Shown: positions 1 through 8,414, numbered from the stretch's first letter. The stretch: 64,000 nucleotides of DNA from Brevibacterium sp. JSBI002 (GCF_026013965.1 NZ_CP110341.1:2790001-2854000), one strand, 5' to 3'. A program made the numbers and translations. Notes: generated from the letters alone by a model not told the origin.

Positions 1-196
1 GCGACTCGTACCGGGTGGTCTTCGACTCGGGCAGCAGCAGTGCGATCGTGACATCTCCGTCACCGCCGGATCCGCTGTCGGCCTCGTCGTTTCCCTGGCC
101 TTTCTGGTTGCCGCAGCCGCTGAGTGCAAGAGCACCGATCGCGACCGAGGCACCGAGGAGCGCCAGCTTCTTGTGGGACTTAAGGTTGTGCCTCAT
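1..196 (-). CDS. sugar ABC transporter substrate-binding lipoprotein (N-terminal part only)
   Basis: The gene starts at an ATG at 196 and runs off the left edge, so only about 65 residues are visible. The N-terminus is a lipoprotein signal: positively charged MRHNLKSHKK, a hydrophobic core, then the lipobox LALSGC with the lipidated cysteine at residue 28. A Gly/Ser/Asp-rich tether follows, then VTIALLLPESKTTRYES, which resembles the first strand of the ChvE/xylose-type periplasmic-binding fold. Such proteins capture a sugar outside the membrane for an ABC importer. A GAAAGG ribosome-binding site precedes the start, and a LacI-type palindrome lies just upstream with a lacI-family gene beyond it. 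The substrate cannot be told from this fragment. Confidence 0.75.
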   Translation of the reverse strand, partial: MRHNLKSHKKLALLGASVAIGALALSGCGNQKGQGNDEADSGSGGDGDVTIALLLPESKTTRYES

Positions 197-215
197 TGTG
201 AACCTTTCAATCTTT

Positions 216-231
216 CTGACAACGTTGTCAG
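216..231. promoter_or_regulatory. LacI-family operator palindrome
   Basis: The 16-bp perfect palindrome CTGACAACGTTGTCAG has the central CG dinucleotide typical of LacI/GalR operators. It lies 20 bp upstream of the start of the sugar-binding lipoprotein gene and 57 bp beyond the 3' end of the lacI-family regulator. It probably lets that regulator repress the sugar transporter until its ligand binds. The pairing of regulator and site is inferred from proximity. Confidence 0.7.
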
Positions 232-288
232 GCTGTTGAATATGATTCGCCGAACGTCGCCTGCTGTCAACTGTTTCGTCAAAAGTTT

Positions 289-1407
289 TCAGTGGGTGTC
301 GGGAGGCTCTTCGCCGCTGCCCCGAGCGATGACGCACACTGCATTGTCGAAATCCGGCCCCTTGCCACCGTTATTGCCGTCCCTTGCAGTCACGTTCTCA
401 CCAGGATGTGTCCCCTCGCCGAGGCGGCCCCCACCGTCCCCGGAAATGCTGGGTCGGCCCCCGGAGACGCTGGAATCCGCGCTGGCACGGAGTCGTCGGA
501 CCGCCTCGGCGGCGAGGGATTCGACGTTGCGATCGACGACGGTGACATCGAGGAGTTCGGCCGTGGGGAAATCGTCGATGCCGACCAGTGCCGGCCATTC
601 GCCGAGGCGGCGGCAGGCGTCGATGGCACCTTGGGTCACTGTGGCGGACAGGGTGATGAGGGCTCCGGGTGCGCTGCGGGAACCGAGCCAGGCGGCGACG
701 ACGTTCTTCGCGCTGGCTTCGTCGTGGGCGTCTTCGCGCATATAGGCGCGCCAGCCGACGCCGCGGCGGCCGGCGATGGCGTCCTGGATTCCCTGCAGTC
801 GGCGGGTGGTGATGAGGCTGGGCGAATGGTCGCCGATGACGCCGAGTGCCATGTGCCCGTGAGCGAGCAGCTGTTCGGCCGCGAGGCGTCCCGCCTCACG
901 ATCGTCGCCTGCGACGATGCTGATTCCAGGGCCTTCGACCGCTGGGTCGAGGGAGACGATTCGAGTGCCCGGCGCCGAGGCGGCTCGTGCGTAGGTCTCG
1001 GCCGCCTCGGGGTGGGCGCGGATGACGATGAGCCCGGTCAGGTCGTTGGCGAGGCATTCGTCGAGGAAGGCTTCCTCCCGGTCGGGGTCGTCTCCGACCA
1101 CGGTCACCACCGGGCGCAGGTCGAGGGTTGCGAGCTCGGCTTCCACTGCTGCGAACGCACGGGCTTGGAAGGCATCACCGGCGTCGGAGAGGACGACGCC
1201 GATATAGGGTGAACGGCCTCCGGCACGCAAGCGCCTGGCCGTGGGGTTGAGGCGGAATCCGAGCTCTTCGGCGGCAGCTTCGACCTTCTCCGCCGTCGAG
1301 GCGGCAACGTGCTTTTCGCCGTTGAGGACGCGGGAGGCGGTTTTGATGCTCACGCCGGCACGCGCAGCGACCGTGGCCAGGGTCGGCCGATCGTTCTGCT
1401 TCGCCAT
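289..1407 (-). CDS. LacI-family transcriptional regulator
   Basis: The protein has 372 residues. The N-terminal helix-turn-helix contains TLATVAARAGVSIKTASRVL and is followed by the hinge LNPTARRLRAGG. The rest is a periplasmic-binding-protein-like effector domain (YIGVVLSD, LIVIRAHPE, LVGIDDF). I start it at the ATG at 1407, which has AAAGG seven bases upstream; an in-frame GTG lies two codons earlier at 1413. Near the C-terminus, before the final CVIARGS strand, there is a Gly/Asp-rich insertion of about 35 residues whose DNA contains the repeated 9-mer CCGAGGCGG. Gene order and the palindrome at 216-231 suggest control of the neighbouring sugar transporter. The ligand is unknown. Confidence 0.85.
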   Translation of the reverse strand: MAKQNDRPTLATVAARAGVSIKTASRVLNGEKHVAASTAEKVEAAAEELGFRLNPTARRLRAGGRSPYIGVVLSDAGDAFQARAFAAVEAELATLDLRPVVTVVGDDPDREEAFLDECLANDLTGLIVIRAHPEAAETYARAASAPGTRIVSLDPAVEGPGISIVAGDDREAGRLAAEQLLAHGHMALGVIGDHSPSLITTRRLQGIQDAIAGRRGVGWRAYMREDAHDEASAKNVVAAWLGSRSAPGALITLSATVTQGAIDACRRLGEWPALVGIDDFPTAELLDVTVVDRNVESLAAEAVRRLRASADSSVSGGRPSISGDGGGRLGEGTHPGENVTARDGNNGGKGPDFDNAVCVIARGSGEEPPDTH

Positions 1408-1517
1408 GCGCACACCTTTGAGTCTGAGAACCGGTTCGTGAATCTGCGCATCGGCGCACAGGCAACCGTTGGAATGATACTAACCGCTCGCGCGGCGGAC
1501 TCAGTTGTGCTGGCCTG

Positions 1518-1919
1518 TCACCGCCCGGTCGCCTTGGATGTGACAAGTTCAGCGACCAGTGTGCCCAATGCCACCAGAACGGCGGCCACCGACAAGAGGC
1601 CGAGCATGGGCAACCCGAACATGACGGTGATGATTCCGAGATAGCCCGAGTCATCGGAATACGGAATCGACCAGGCGGCCACGGCTATCGACAGACCGAC
1701 GACAAGGGCAAGGCCCCCTGTTGACTTTACAGCAACGCTCGCCGCTGATATCTGAGGCAGTGCCGCAATGATGAGCGTGCTGGCGATCAATGCGAAAGCC
1801 GCGCACATCGAATGGTAGGAGTTGACGGTTCCGGCCTCGAAATCGGAGCTGTCGAACAGAACATAGGCAGCATAGACGGCACCGCCCGAGGCGAGGGCCG
1901 CACTCAGTCTGAGCATCAT
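1518..1919 (-). CDS. small integral membrane protein of unknown function
   Basis: This is a 133-residue hydrophobic protein with four likely membrane segments: SAALASGGAVYAAYVLF, CAAFALIASTLIIAAL, GLALVVGLSIAVAAW and a long C-terminal segment rich in Leu, Val and Gly. A start at 1919 or 1916 is chosen because AGAAGG lies just upstream; a GTG at 1925 is also possible. I recognise no family and no catalytic motif. It stands alone between the lacI-family gene and the end of the siderophore operon, all on the same strand, and about 110 bp separate it from the regulator. Confidence 0.6.
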   Translation of the reverse strand: MMLRLSAALASGGAVYAAYVLFDSSDFEAGTVNSYHSMCAAFALIASTLIIAALPQISAASVAVKSTGGLALVVGLSIAVAAWSIPYSDDSGYLGIITVMFGLPMLGLLSVAAVLVALGTLVAELVTSKATGR

Positions 1920-2084
1920 CGTCACCTTCTTGCATGCGCACGAAGTACCGTACTAAAGGACTGTCTGAATGGACTGACCGACGCCGCAGTTGACCGACAG
2001 AATCGGGCTGTTCCTCTGGTTACTCTAAGCGCGTTCTCCCTGTTTCCACAGATGCGCACTGCAACGATCAGGTCTCAATACGCA

Positions 2085-2125
2085 TCGCCGAGGCGGGACC
2101 CCTTTCCGGAGCCCCGCCTCGGCGA
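2085..2125. repeat. hairpin built from two inverted copies of the CCGAGGCGG motif
   Basis: TCGCCGAGGCGGG at 2085-2097 pairs perfectly with CCCGCCTCGGCGA at 2113-2125 across a 15-base loop. It lies in the 370-bp gap between the membrane protein gene and the 3' end of the desferrioxamine operon, so it may end transcription of that operon, although no T-run follows. The rest of the gap holds only a weak CTCAGT/ACTGAG stem near 2190-2206 and no gene that I can support. Confidence 0.6.
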
Positions 2126-2289
2126 GTGGCGTGTTCCGCTGCGTCGATTCATCGACAGCACAGCGCAGCGGCGAGCGCACGCACTGGCTCAGTCATCCTT
2201 CACTGAGCGCTCGAGTTGCCGTCGCTGTATCAAGTTATGCGACGAGCGGTCGGCGCTGAGGTGAGCGGTCGGCGTGGCCCCCCTATGGC

Positions 2290-3357
2290 TCAGCGGGCCA
2301 CGGGGTTGGGCATAGTGCCCGCATAGAGGAGCGATCCGGCTTGGTTGCCGATGTCGACCATCTGCTTCGTGTTCTTCAGCTGCAGCCGGTTGAGGCACGA
2401 ATGGGCGAAGTGTTCGCCACGCAGGTCCACGTCGCCGCTGACACCGTGCGCCGCATCCGGGTGTTCTGCTTCGTAGTCGTCTAGGGTCTCGGCGACGATC
2501 GCCCAGAACCTCTCGGCCGGCAGCAGTCCGTCGCCGTCGAGGATGCCCGACAGGTGCCGCAGGACCCCATCGAACATATCGGTGAACACCGACAGCGCCT
2601 TCTCCTCCCCCGGCACTACGGCGCGGATGCGTTCGACGTCGGCGGGCAGTTCGCGATGGCCGAGCACGGCGACCTCCTCACCGATGTCCTTCATGAATGC
2701 CCCTGTCACCACATGTTCGTCGAGAACGAGGATGAGGTTCTCCCCGTGCGGCATGAACACGAGATCGTGGGCGAGCAGCGCATGCACAAGTGGTTTCAGG
2801 TAGGCCCGCAGGTAGCTGCGCACCCATGCCCCGGAACCCAAGCCAGATGCGCTGATGAGCTCGCTGGCCAGCGACACCCCTTGGTGATCCCGGTGCAGCA
2901 GGGCTGCCATGGTGACGAGCTTCTGACCTGGTTCGATCTGCTCGACAGGGTTCTCCCGCCACAGGGCAGCCAGCATCTTCCGGTGTGGGTTCGTCTCCTT
3001 CGTCTGGTGGTAGACGTCCCCCGTGTAGCCGAGCGCGGCACGCTCCCGCAGCACTCGGAATCCCGCCTCGGCGAAGGTCGGGTCGGATCCGACCAAGCCA
3101 GCGACCCAGTCGTTGATAGCCGGGGTGTCACGCATGTACTTCGGCGACAGGCCACGCAGGAATCCCATGTTCTGCACGGCGAGCGCAACCTTCACATACG
3201 GAGCTCCGGCCCGCGAATGGTTGAAGAACGTCCGCAGGGACTGCTGCGCCTGGTGCTTGTCGAGTCCAACACCTAACGGCAGAAGATCACCTCGGGCGAT
3301 ATCCGCAGCGAAGGTGATCGGCAGCCGGTGGTCGGCCTGCCAGGGGTGGATCGGCAT
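2290..3357 (-). CDS. desD: DesD-type NIS siderophore synthetase, C-terminal part (separated by frameshift)
   Basis: The 355 residues shown start at MPIHPWQ, but homology continues upstream in this frame to about 3400 (DPADFHL precedes it). The sequence matches the C-terminal two-thirds of IucA/IucC-family synthetases: LAQQSLRTFFN-type motif (AQQSLRTFFNHSRA), the FMPHGENLILVL motif, and the C-terminal LNRLQLKNTKQM. In desferrioxamine synthesis DesD uses ATP to condense N-hydroxy-N-succinylcadaverine units into the linear and cyclic siderophore. The N-terminal part of the enzyme lies in the adjacent frame within the preceding gene. Either a base is missing here or the gene is broken. The ATG at 3357 is therefore probably not a true start. 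Confidence 0.8.
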   Translation of the reverse strand: MPIHPWQADHRLPITFAADIARGDLLPLGVGLDKHQAQQSLRTFFNHSRAGAPYVKVALAVQNMGFLRGLSPKYMRDTPAINDWVAGLVGSDPTFAEAGFRVLRERAALGYTGDVYHQTKETNPHRKMLAALWRENPVEQIEPGQKLVTMAALLHRDHQGVSLASELISASGLGSGAWVRSYLRAYLKPLVHALLAHDLVFMPHGENLILVLDEHVVTGAFMKDIGEEVAVLGHRELPADVERIRAVVPGEEKALSVFTDMFDGVLRHLSGILDGDGLLPAERFWAIVAETLDDYEAEHPDAAHGVSGDVDLRGEHFAHSCLNRLQLKNTKQMVDIGNQAGSLLYAGTMPNPVAR

Positions 3358-4919
3358 GAGGTGGAAGTCAGCCGGGTCCTGTCCGGCCGCCGGATCCGGG
3401 CGCCGAAGAGGTCCCGTTCGGCTTCGCTGAGCGCCTCACCGAGGTGGCTCTCCTCGTCGAGTCCATCGCCTAGGGAGAGATGGCTGAGTTCGCGCCTCAC
3501 CGCTACCCATTCGATGCGGTTCAACTCGCCGTTCTCCGGTGCCCACTTGCGGAAGTCTCTGAGGCCGAAGCCGATGCGACCGTTGTTAGCGAGGAACCCC
3601 GGGTGCCCCTCGGTCATGGCCGCCTCGGTGGTCTGGAAATCCGCCTCGACGAGTGCACGTGCATCGGGTCTGCGTCCGACTCGAGCGTCTTCGAGTTTGA
3701 ACGCGGCCCCGGCCAGGGTCGAGGCGAGTTCCTCGAGGTAGGTGGAGATGAGGTCCTCCGGGATGGAGAGTGCGTCTTGGAGTTCGACGACGAGTTCCTG
3801 CGCGTCGAGCGGAACCTCGGTACCGTCGCGCCACCGGGTGATGCTGGCCTCGCCGATGACCCAGTGCTCGAGCGGCAGCACGCGCGCGGTGAATGTGTAC
3901 CGGCTGGCCCCGTCGATGCTCAGTTCCCAGGTTTGGCCTTCACCATTCGCCGAGGCGACTCCCCCATTCACATCGGCACTGCCGTTCGCGGCGGCTCGCT
4001 CGCCTTCGCCCACGTTCACCGGTCCGATGAGTCGTTCGTGGGCGAATTCGGACAGGGCTTTGGCGACGAGGTGGCGCTGCACGACGGCGAACGCATCCCC
4101 GTTGAGGTGGGCGTACGGTGCTGGTGGGGTTGCGAATGTCCGGACTGTGCGTGATTTGGTGGACCTCCGGTCACTGTCCGACTCGCCGGTCTCAGCCACG
4201 CGCGACTCCCGAGCACCGGCCGTGACGAACGGAGCCAGCGCGCTGGCCTCGAAATCCGAGCGAAGGCACACACTGACGAGCGCCGGTTTCTCGATCTCGC
4301 CCATCATGATGGTCGCCTCGGTGATGGGGGTGAAACCAGCAGCTCGGTTCTTCTCTATGATCGCGTCGTTCCTGGCATCGGGTTCGACGACGACACGTTC
4401 ACCTCCGCGTCCTCCCTGGTCAACCGGCTTCAGGCAGAAGTCGATGACCTCCGCCATGATGCGGTCGGTGAGGCCATGCACGGCCGGTCCTGCCGGCGGT
4501 GCGACGAGCAGGTGCATCCCGATGTCGCCGGGCCCGGTGGCCAGAACGTTCTGCGGGATGAGGGTGTCCGGAGTGTAGGTCTCGACGTAGAAGCAGTCGG
4601 TGCCGTCGACGGAGCCAACCCAACCGGCGTCGTCCGCGGAGTCGCGAATGCCATCCAAGTAGGTCCGGACCTCGTTCTCGTCGAGGTCGGTCATCATCCA
4701 GTAGTGAGCGCGCGGGTGGGTCAGCCACTCGTGGATCCGGGCGGTGTCCCGGTCGACGTCGAGCGGACGGATGGTCACTGTCGCCGAGGCGGCCGTGAGC
4801 TTCACGTCCGAACCGCGGTCCGTGCGCATACAGGTGGCGTTCGCATCAACCGCAGAATCGGTCGGATCGGTTTCGTCCGCCTCGGTGGTGGTCAGGCTGG
4901 TGATGAGTTCGGTGGTCAT
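3273..4919 (-). CDS. desC: DesC acyltransferase fused to N-terminal part of DesD (frameshifted)
   Basis: The start at 4919 overlaps the desB stop in ATGA, which indicates translational coupling. Residues about 45-215 form a GNAT acyltransferase of the siderophore type (VTIRPLDVDRD, IHEWLTHPRAHYW, VVVEPDARNDAIIEKNRAAGF) that would acylate N-hydroxycadaverine. After a charged linker (about residues 225-265), an IucA/IucC synthetase begins: FAHERLIGP, YLEELASTLAGAAFKL, MTEGHPGFLANNGRIGFG. Homology leaves this frame near 3400 (about residue 506) and resumes one frame over. The last 40 or so residues, rich in Arg, Ser and Thr, are out-of-frame read-through. In Streptomyces desC and desD are separate genes, so a fusion is notable. 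Confidence 0.85.
   Translation of the reverse strand: MTTELITSLTTTEADETDPTDSAVDANATCMRTDRGSDVKLTAASATVTIRPLDVDRDTARIHEWLTHPRAHYWMMTDLDENEVRTYLDGIRDSADDAGWVGSVDGTDCFYVETYTPDTLIPQNVLATGPGDIGMHLLVAPPAGPAVHGLTDRIMAEVIDFCLKPVDQGGRGGERVVVEPDARNDAIIEKNRAAGFTPITEATIMMGEIEKPALVSVCLRSDFEASALAPFVTAGARESRVAETGESDSDRRSTKSRTVRTFATPPAPYAHLNGDAFAVVQRHLVAKALSEFAHERLIGPVNVGEGERAAANGSADVNGGVASANGEGQTWELSIDGASRYTFTARVLPLEHWVIGEASITRWRDGTEVPLDAQELVVELQDALSIPEDLISTYLEELASTLAGAAFKLEDARVGRRPDARALVEADFQTTEAAMTEGHPGFLANNGRIGFGLRDFRKWAPENGELNRIEWVAVRRELSHLSLGDGLDEESHLGEALSEAERDLFGARIRRPDRTRLTSTSCRSTPGRPTTGCRSPSLRISPEVIFCR
3392..3406 (-). other. frameshift site inside the desCD gene
   Basis: On the minus strand, codons ending ...RDLFGAR are in the upstream frame, and PDPAAGQDPADF continues in the frame one base earlier. 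The junction falls in GGCGCCCGGATCCGG. A single missing base in this sequence, for example one C of the GCGCCC run, would restore one reading frame of about 875 codons. No classical X-XXY-YYZ slippery heptamer is visible, so a sequencing error or a true mutation is more likely than programmed frameshifting. Confidence 0.7.
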
Positions 4920-6349
4920 GCGTGTGACATCTCCTTGGAGTCGTCGAGTGCGAGGGCGGCATCGGGCACGGCATCGGATTCGTCGGCCGGCACCCCGAAG
5001 GTCTGGAAGGCGATGGTCCGTTCGATCGGATAGGGTTCCCGGCCGGTCACTGCGGCCAGCACCACCGAGGCCCGCCACGGGCCGAAGCCGAGGTCAGGTG
5101 CGGTCACGCCGTGGGTGTGCTCTTCGCCGCCTAGGACGTGGATGGTTCCTTCGTCGTTGATCGTGTAGTGGCGGCTGACGTCGAGACGGCCTCGGGAGTC
5201 CAGTCGGATGTCGTCGCCGAGGGGGCTGAGGAAGTCGGGGACCTGCGATTTGTATCCGGTGGCGGCGACCACGGACCCGGATCTCCTGGTGAACGTCTTG
5301 TCCAGTGCCGTGTTGCGGAAGCCGAGCAGATATTCGCCGCTGATCGGATCGATCTCGGCGGTTTCGAGTTCGGCTTCGGAGACGAGGTTCGTTTGCAGCT
5401 GCCGCCCGCCGCGGCTGAGCCGGTAGAGAGTGTCGTGGATGTCGTCGACGAGGTCCGCGGAAATGCCCTTGTACAGCGTGCGCTGTTCCCGGCCGACGCG
5501 TTCGCGCAGCTCATCGGGCAGAGCCCGGAAGTGGTCGGTGTACTCCGGGGAGGTCATCTCAAGTGTGAGCTTCGTGTATTCCATCGGGAAGAACCGCGGC
5601 GACCGGGTCACCCAGTCCAGGCGCGCTCCGCGGTCTTCGGCGTCGTCGAGGAGGTCACGGTAGATCTCGGCGGCGGACTGGCCGCTGCCGATGATCGTGA
5701 TCGCTCCGGAGTCGAGCAGCGCTTCCCGGTTCTCGAGATAGTCGGCGGTGTGGATGAGCGGGCCGGCGACGGGCAAGCCGACGGCACCGTCCCGGCCGGC
5801 AGCGGGCGAGTCGGCGGCTCCTCCCCCGAGCCCTTGCAGTGCAGGTGGCAGCACTGGCTGCGTTCCCACCCCGAGGACGAGATGCCGAGCCCGGTAGATC
5901 TCGGTCGTCAGGATCGAACCGGAGGCATCGACCACCTCGGCGAGGGCGGTGAACACATCGTCGTCCCTGGTCACGGACACGACGCGACGGTTCCATCGCA
6001 GCGTTTCCAGCTGGGCGGCGACCCACCGGCAGTATTCGTCGAATTCGGCGCGCAGGGGGTAGAACGATTCGCGGATGTAGAACGGGTAGAGCCGCTTGCG
6101 CTCCTTGAGGAAGTTGAGGAATGAGTACGGCGAGGTGGGGTCGGCCATGGTGACGAGGTCGGCCAGGAACGGCACCTGGATGGTCGAGCCTTCGATCATC
6201 ATGCCCGGGTGCCAACGGAATTCGGGGCGCTGATCGAGGAAGATCGCGTCGACGTCGTCGAGCGGTTCCGACAGTGCGGCCAGGCCGAGTCCGAACGGTC
6301 CGATGCCGACGCCGAGGATGTCGTGGATGGGCGTGGAATCTGCGCTCAT
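4916..6349 (-). CDS. desB: DesB, N-hydroxylating lysine/cadaverine monooxygenase
   Basis: This 477-residue FAD/NADPH enzyme hydroxylates the terminal amine of cadaverine, the second step in desferrioxamine synthesis. It shows the N-terminal FAD-binding stretch LGVGIGPFGLGLAAL, the substrate region FRWHPGMMIEGSTIQVPFL that is typical of the IucD/SidA/PvdA family, the NADPH-binding IIGSGQSAAEIYRDLL, and the C-terminal ATGYKSQVPDF. The start at 6349 overlaps the desA stop in ATGA, and the stop overlaps desC in the same way, so the three genes form one tightly coupled unit. Regulation should come from the iron box upstream of desA. Confidence 0.93.
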   Translation of the reverse strand: MSADSTPIHDILGVGIGPFGLGLAALSEPLDDVDAIFLDQRPEFRWHPGMMIEGSTIQVPFLADLVTMADPTSPYSFLNFLKERKRLYPFYIRESFYPLRAEFDEYCRWVAAQLETLRWNRRVVSVTRDDDVFTALAEVVDASGSILTTEIYRARHLVLGVGTQPVLPPALQGLGGGAADSPAAGRDGAVGLPVAGPLIHTADYLENREALLDSGAITIIGSGQSAAEIYRDLLDDAEDRGARLDWVTRSPRFFPMEYTKLTLEMTSPEYTDHFRALPDELRERVGREQRTLYKGISADLVDDIHDTLYRLSRGGRQLQTNLVSEAELETAEIDPISGEYLLGFRNTALDKTFTRRSGSVVAATGYKSQVPDFLSPLGDDIRLDSRGRLDVSRHYTINDEGTIHVLGGEEHTHGVTAPDLGFGPWRASVVLAAVTGREPYPIERTIAFQTFGVPADESDAVPDAALALDDSKEMSHA

Positions 6350-7998
6350 GCTGCGCCTCCTTCTGTCGCTGCATCCTCGAGCTCCCGGCCGGCGAGGATG
6401 CCGTGCCCGGTGGCACGGACGAGGTCGAGCACGGCGGTGACGTCGTCGATGCGGGTGTCGGGGTTGAGCAGGGTGAGTTTGAGCCACGGCGTGCCGTCGA
6501 TGACGGTGCGGGCGATGGCGGCGCGGCCGGAGCGGAAGAGGACTCGGCGGATGAGCGGGACGAGTTCGTCGCAGGTGACCTGGTCCGCGGTCGCCGGGGT
6601 GAATCTGAAGAGCACCGTGGACAGGTCCGAGGCGCCGAGCACTTCGAAGTCCGCCTGGTCCTCGAGCAGCGCCCGGACGTCGGTCGCGAGGTCGCAGACG
6701 GCGTCGAGCATCGATCCGATCTCCCCTGCTCCGCGGGCGCGCAGCGTCGTCCAGAGCTTGAGCGCGTCGAAGCGGCGGGTGGTCTGCAGGGACTTGTCGA
6801 CCTGGTTCGGTTCGGCGTCGGCTTCTTGCGCTTCGGCTTCGGGATTGAGGTAGTCGTGGTGGTGGATCGTCGGCGCGAACAGGCTCGCGTCCCTGGTGAG
6901 CAGGGCCGATGAGGACACGGGCTGGAAGAACGTCTTATGGAAGTCGATGGTCACCGAGGTGGCCCTGGAGATCCCGTCGAGCAGGTGGGCGCGTTGTGGG
7001 GCCCAGAGCAGTCCGCCGCCGTATGCGGCGTCGACGTGCAGCCACACGTTCGCTGATTCGCAGACCTCGGCGATGGTCTCGAGCGGGTCGATGACACCGA
7101 GGTCGGTGGTTCCGGCGGTGGCGACGACGGCCATGGGGATCTGGTCGTTCGCCTCGATCGCGAGCAGGCTGGCGTTGAGCGCTTCGGCATCCATGCGACC
7201 GGACCCGTCGGTCGGGACGGTCACGACCGCCTCGGCGTCGAGGCCGAGGAGGAACGCAGCGCGGGACACTGAGAAGTGGGCCTGGTCGGTGGCAAGGATC
7301 CGCAGCCGGGACAGCAGGTCGCGGCGGTTGGGCGCGCCCAGGTCAGGGCCGCCTCGGCGAGATTCGGCGTCATCGGCCTCAACGTGTCCCGCCGCCTCGG
7401 CGAGGACGTTTTCGCGGGCGAGGAACAGTGCCTGGAGGTTCGACTGGGTGCCTCCGGAGGTGAATATTCCATCGCCGCCGGCGAAGCCGAGGTGGGCGCA
7501 GGTCCAGTCGATGAGGCGGCGTTCCATGAGGGTGGCGACTTCGGATTGGTCGTAGGTGTCGACCGAGGTGTTGATGGCGGCGAGCATCGCTTCGGCGGCG
7601 ACGGCGGGCACGGCGACGGGGCAGTTGAGGTGGGCGACGTAGCTGGGGTGGTGGAACCACACGGCATTGTCGGCGTAGAGGGCGTCGACTTCGCGCAGAG
7701 CTTCGGCGTTGCCGACGCCTGCGGTGTCGAGGTCGACAGCGTCGACGGCGGCCTGGAGTCCGGAGCGATCCTTCGCCGAGGCGGCGCGCTCAGTTGTGCG
7801 GAACCGTTCGCCGAGTGCGTCGACGACGTCGTGCATGAGCGATGTGTACTCGTCTGCGCTGTGGGCGCCGAGGAGGGCATCAGTGTGGGCGTCACGATCG
7901 CTGACGGTGCCAACGGCGTCCGGGTGGGGGATTTCGGGGGTCTGAAGGGGTGCTGAGGTGGGTGTCGCTTCGGTGTCGTAGAGCAGAGAAGTCGTCAC
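6346..7998 (-). CDS. desA: DesA, PLP-dependent lysine decarboxylase
   Basis: This 550-residue group II PLP decarboxylase converts lysine to cadaverine, the first committed step of desferrioxamine synthesis. It has the cofactor motifs HVDAAYGGG and TIDFHKTFFQP with the Schiff-base lysine, and SGGTQSNLQAL near the phosphate-binding region. I place the start at the GTG at 7998, because GAAGGAGG lies ten bases upstream; an upstream in-frame ATG at 8028 lacks a good site and would put the ribosome-binding site inside the gene. An iron box lies about 50 bp upstream. A short Gly/Ala-Asp linker within it carries two copies of the CCGCCTCGG motif. Confidence 0.93.
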   Translation of the reverse strand: MTTSLLYDTEATPTSAPLQTPEIPHPDAVGTVSDRDAHTDALLGAHSADEYTSLMHDVVDALGERFRTTERAASAKDRSGLQAAVDAVDLDTAGVGNAEALREVDALYADNAVWFHHPSYVAHLNCPVAVPAVAAEAMLAAINTSVDTYDQSEVATLMERRLIDWTCAHLGFAGGDGIFTSGGTQSNLQALFLARENVLAEAAGHVEADDAESRRGGPDLGAPNRRDLLSRLRILATDQAHFSVSRAAFLLGLDAEAVVTVPTDGSGRMDAEALNASLLAIEANDQIPMAVVATAGTTDLGVIDPLETIAEVCESANVWLHVDAAYGGGLLWAPQRAHLLDGISRATSVTIDFHKTFFQPVSSSALLTRDASLFAPTIHHHDYLNPEAEAQEADAEPNQVDKSLQTTRRFDALKLWTTLRARGAGEIGSMLDAVCDLATDVRALLEDQADFEVLGASDLSTVLFRFTPATADQVTCDELVPLIRRVLFRSGRAAIARTVIDGTPWLKLTLLNPDTRIDDVTAVLDLVRATGHGILAGRELEDAATEGGAA

Positions 7999-8046
7999 TG
8001 TGAGGTTTCCTCCTTCGATGATGCGCACCGCGAAGCGCGGCTTGCA

Positions 8047-8065
8047 TTAGGGAAACCTACCCTAA
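8047..8065. promoter_or_regulatory. iron box (DtxR/DmdR-type operator) for the des operon
   Basis: Read on the minus strand, the 19-mer TTAGGGTAGGTTTCCCTAA closely matches the actinobacterial iron-box consensus TTAGGTTAGGCTCACCTAA, with both TTAGG/CCTAA ends intact. It lies 49 bp upstream of the desA GTG, where Fe2+-bound repressor would block the promoter. This is direct sequence support for iron repression of siderophore synthesis. Confidence 0.9.
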
Positions 8066-8281
8066 GTTATTGCGTTTCCGAAGAGCCTCCGGGCGGATCC
8101 GATGACTACGGAAGTAGACCCCTCACCAAGGCCGATGCCGCCGCTGCCCAGCGTTCGCACGGCAAGGCGGCCGTTCGCACTACGGGAGCATCGGCCGGAA
8201 AATGGGCGAGTGGCATTCGTCACATCGGGGTGTGTCATCTAGCATCGTGAGACCAAGTGCGGTCCAGTGACCGCGATTTGT

Positions 8282-8331
8282 TGGGTCGATCCACGGTGGT
8301 TTCAGACCGGAAAACACCGTGGATCGACCCA
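8282..8331. repeat. inverted repeat with perfect 17-bp arms
   Basis: TGGGTCGATCCACGGTG at 8282-8298 is the exact reverse complement of 8315-8331, with a 16-base loop; the pairing extends, with mismatches, to about 58-60 nt. It lies between the guaB terminator and the iron box of the des operon. It has no flanking T-run. It may be an additional terminator, a transcript-stabilising hairpin or a copy of a repeat family. The 500-bp gap from 7999 to 8497 otherwise holds only the iron box and the guaB terminator. Confidence 0.75.
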
Positions 8332-8414
8332 TCAATTTCGTCAGGCGCTGCAGAGCCACTGCTTCCCGTTGAGCAGCCAGGAGTTCTCCCCACACCCTCA
8401 GCTGACCCCACACA

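Noticed and set aside
3273-3400. Programmed frameshift in desCD
   Set aside because: No slippery heptamer and no obvious downstream stimulatory structure were found, so I treat it as an error or mutation.
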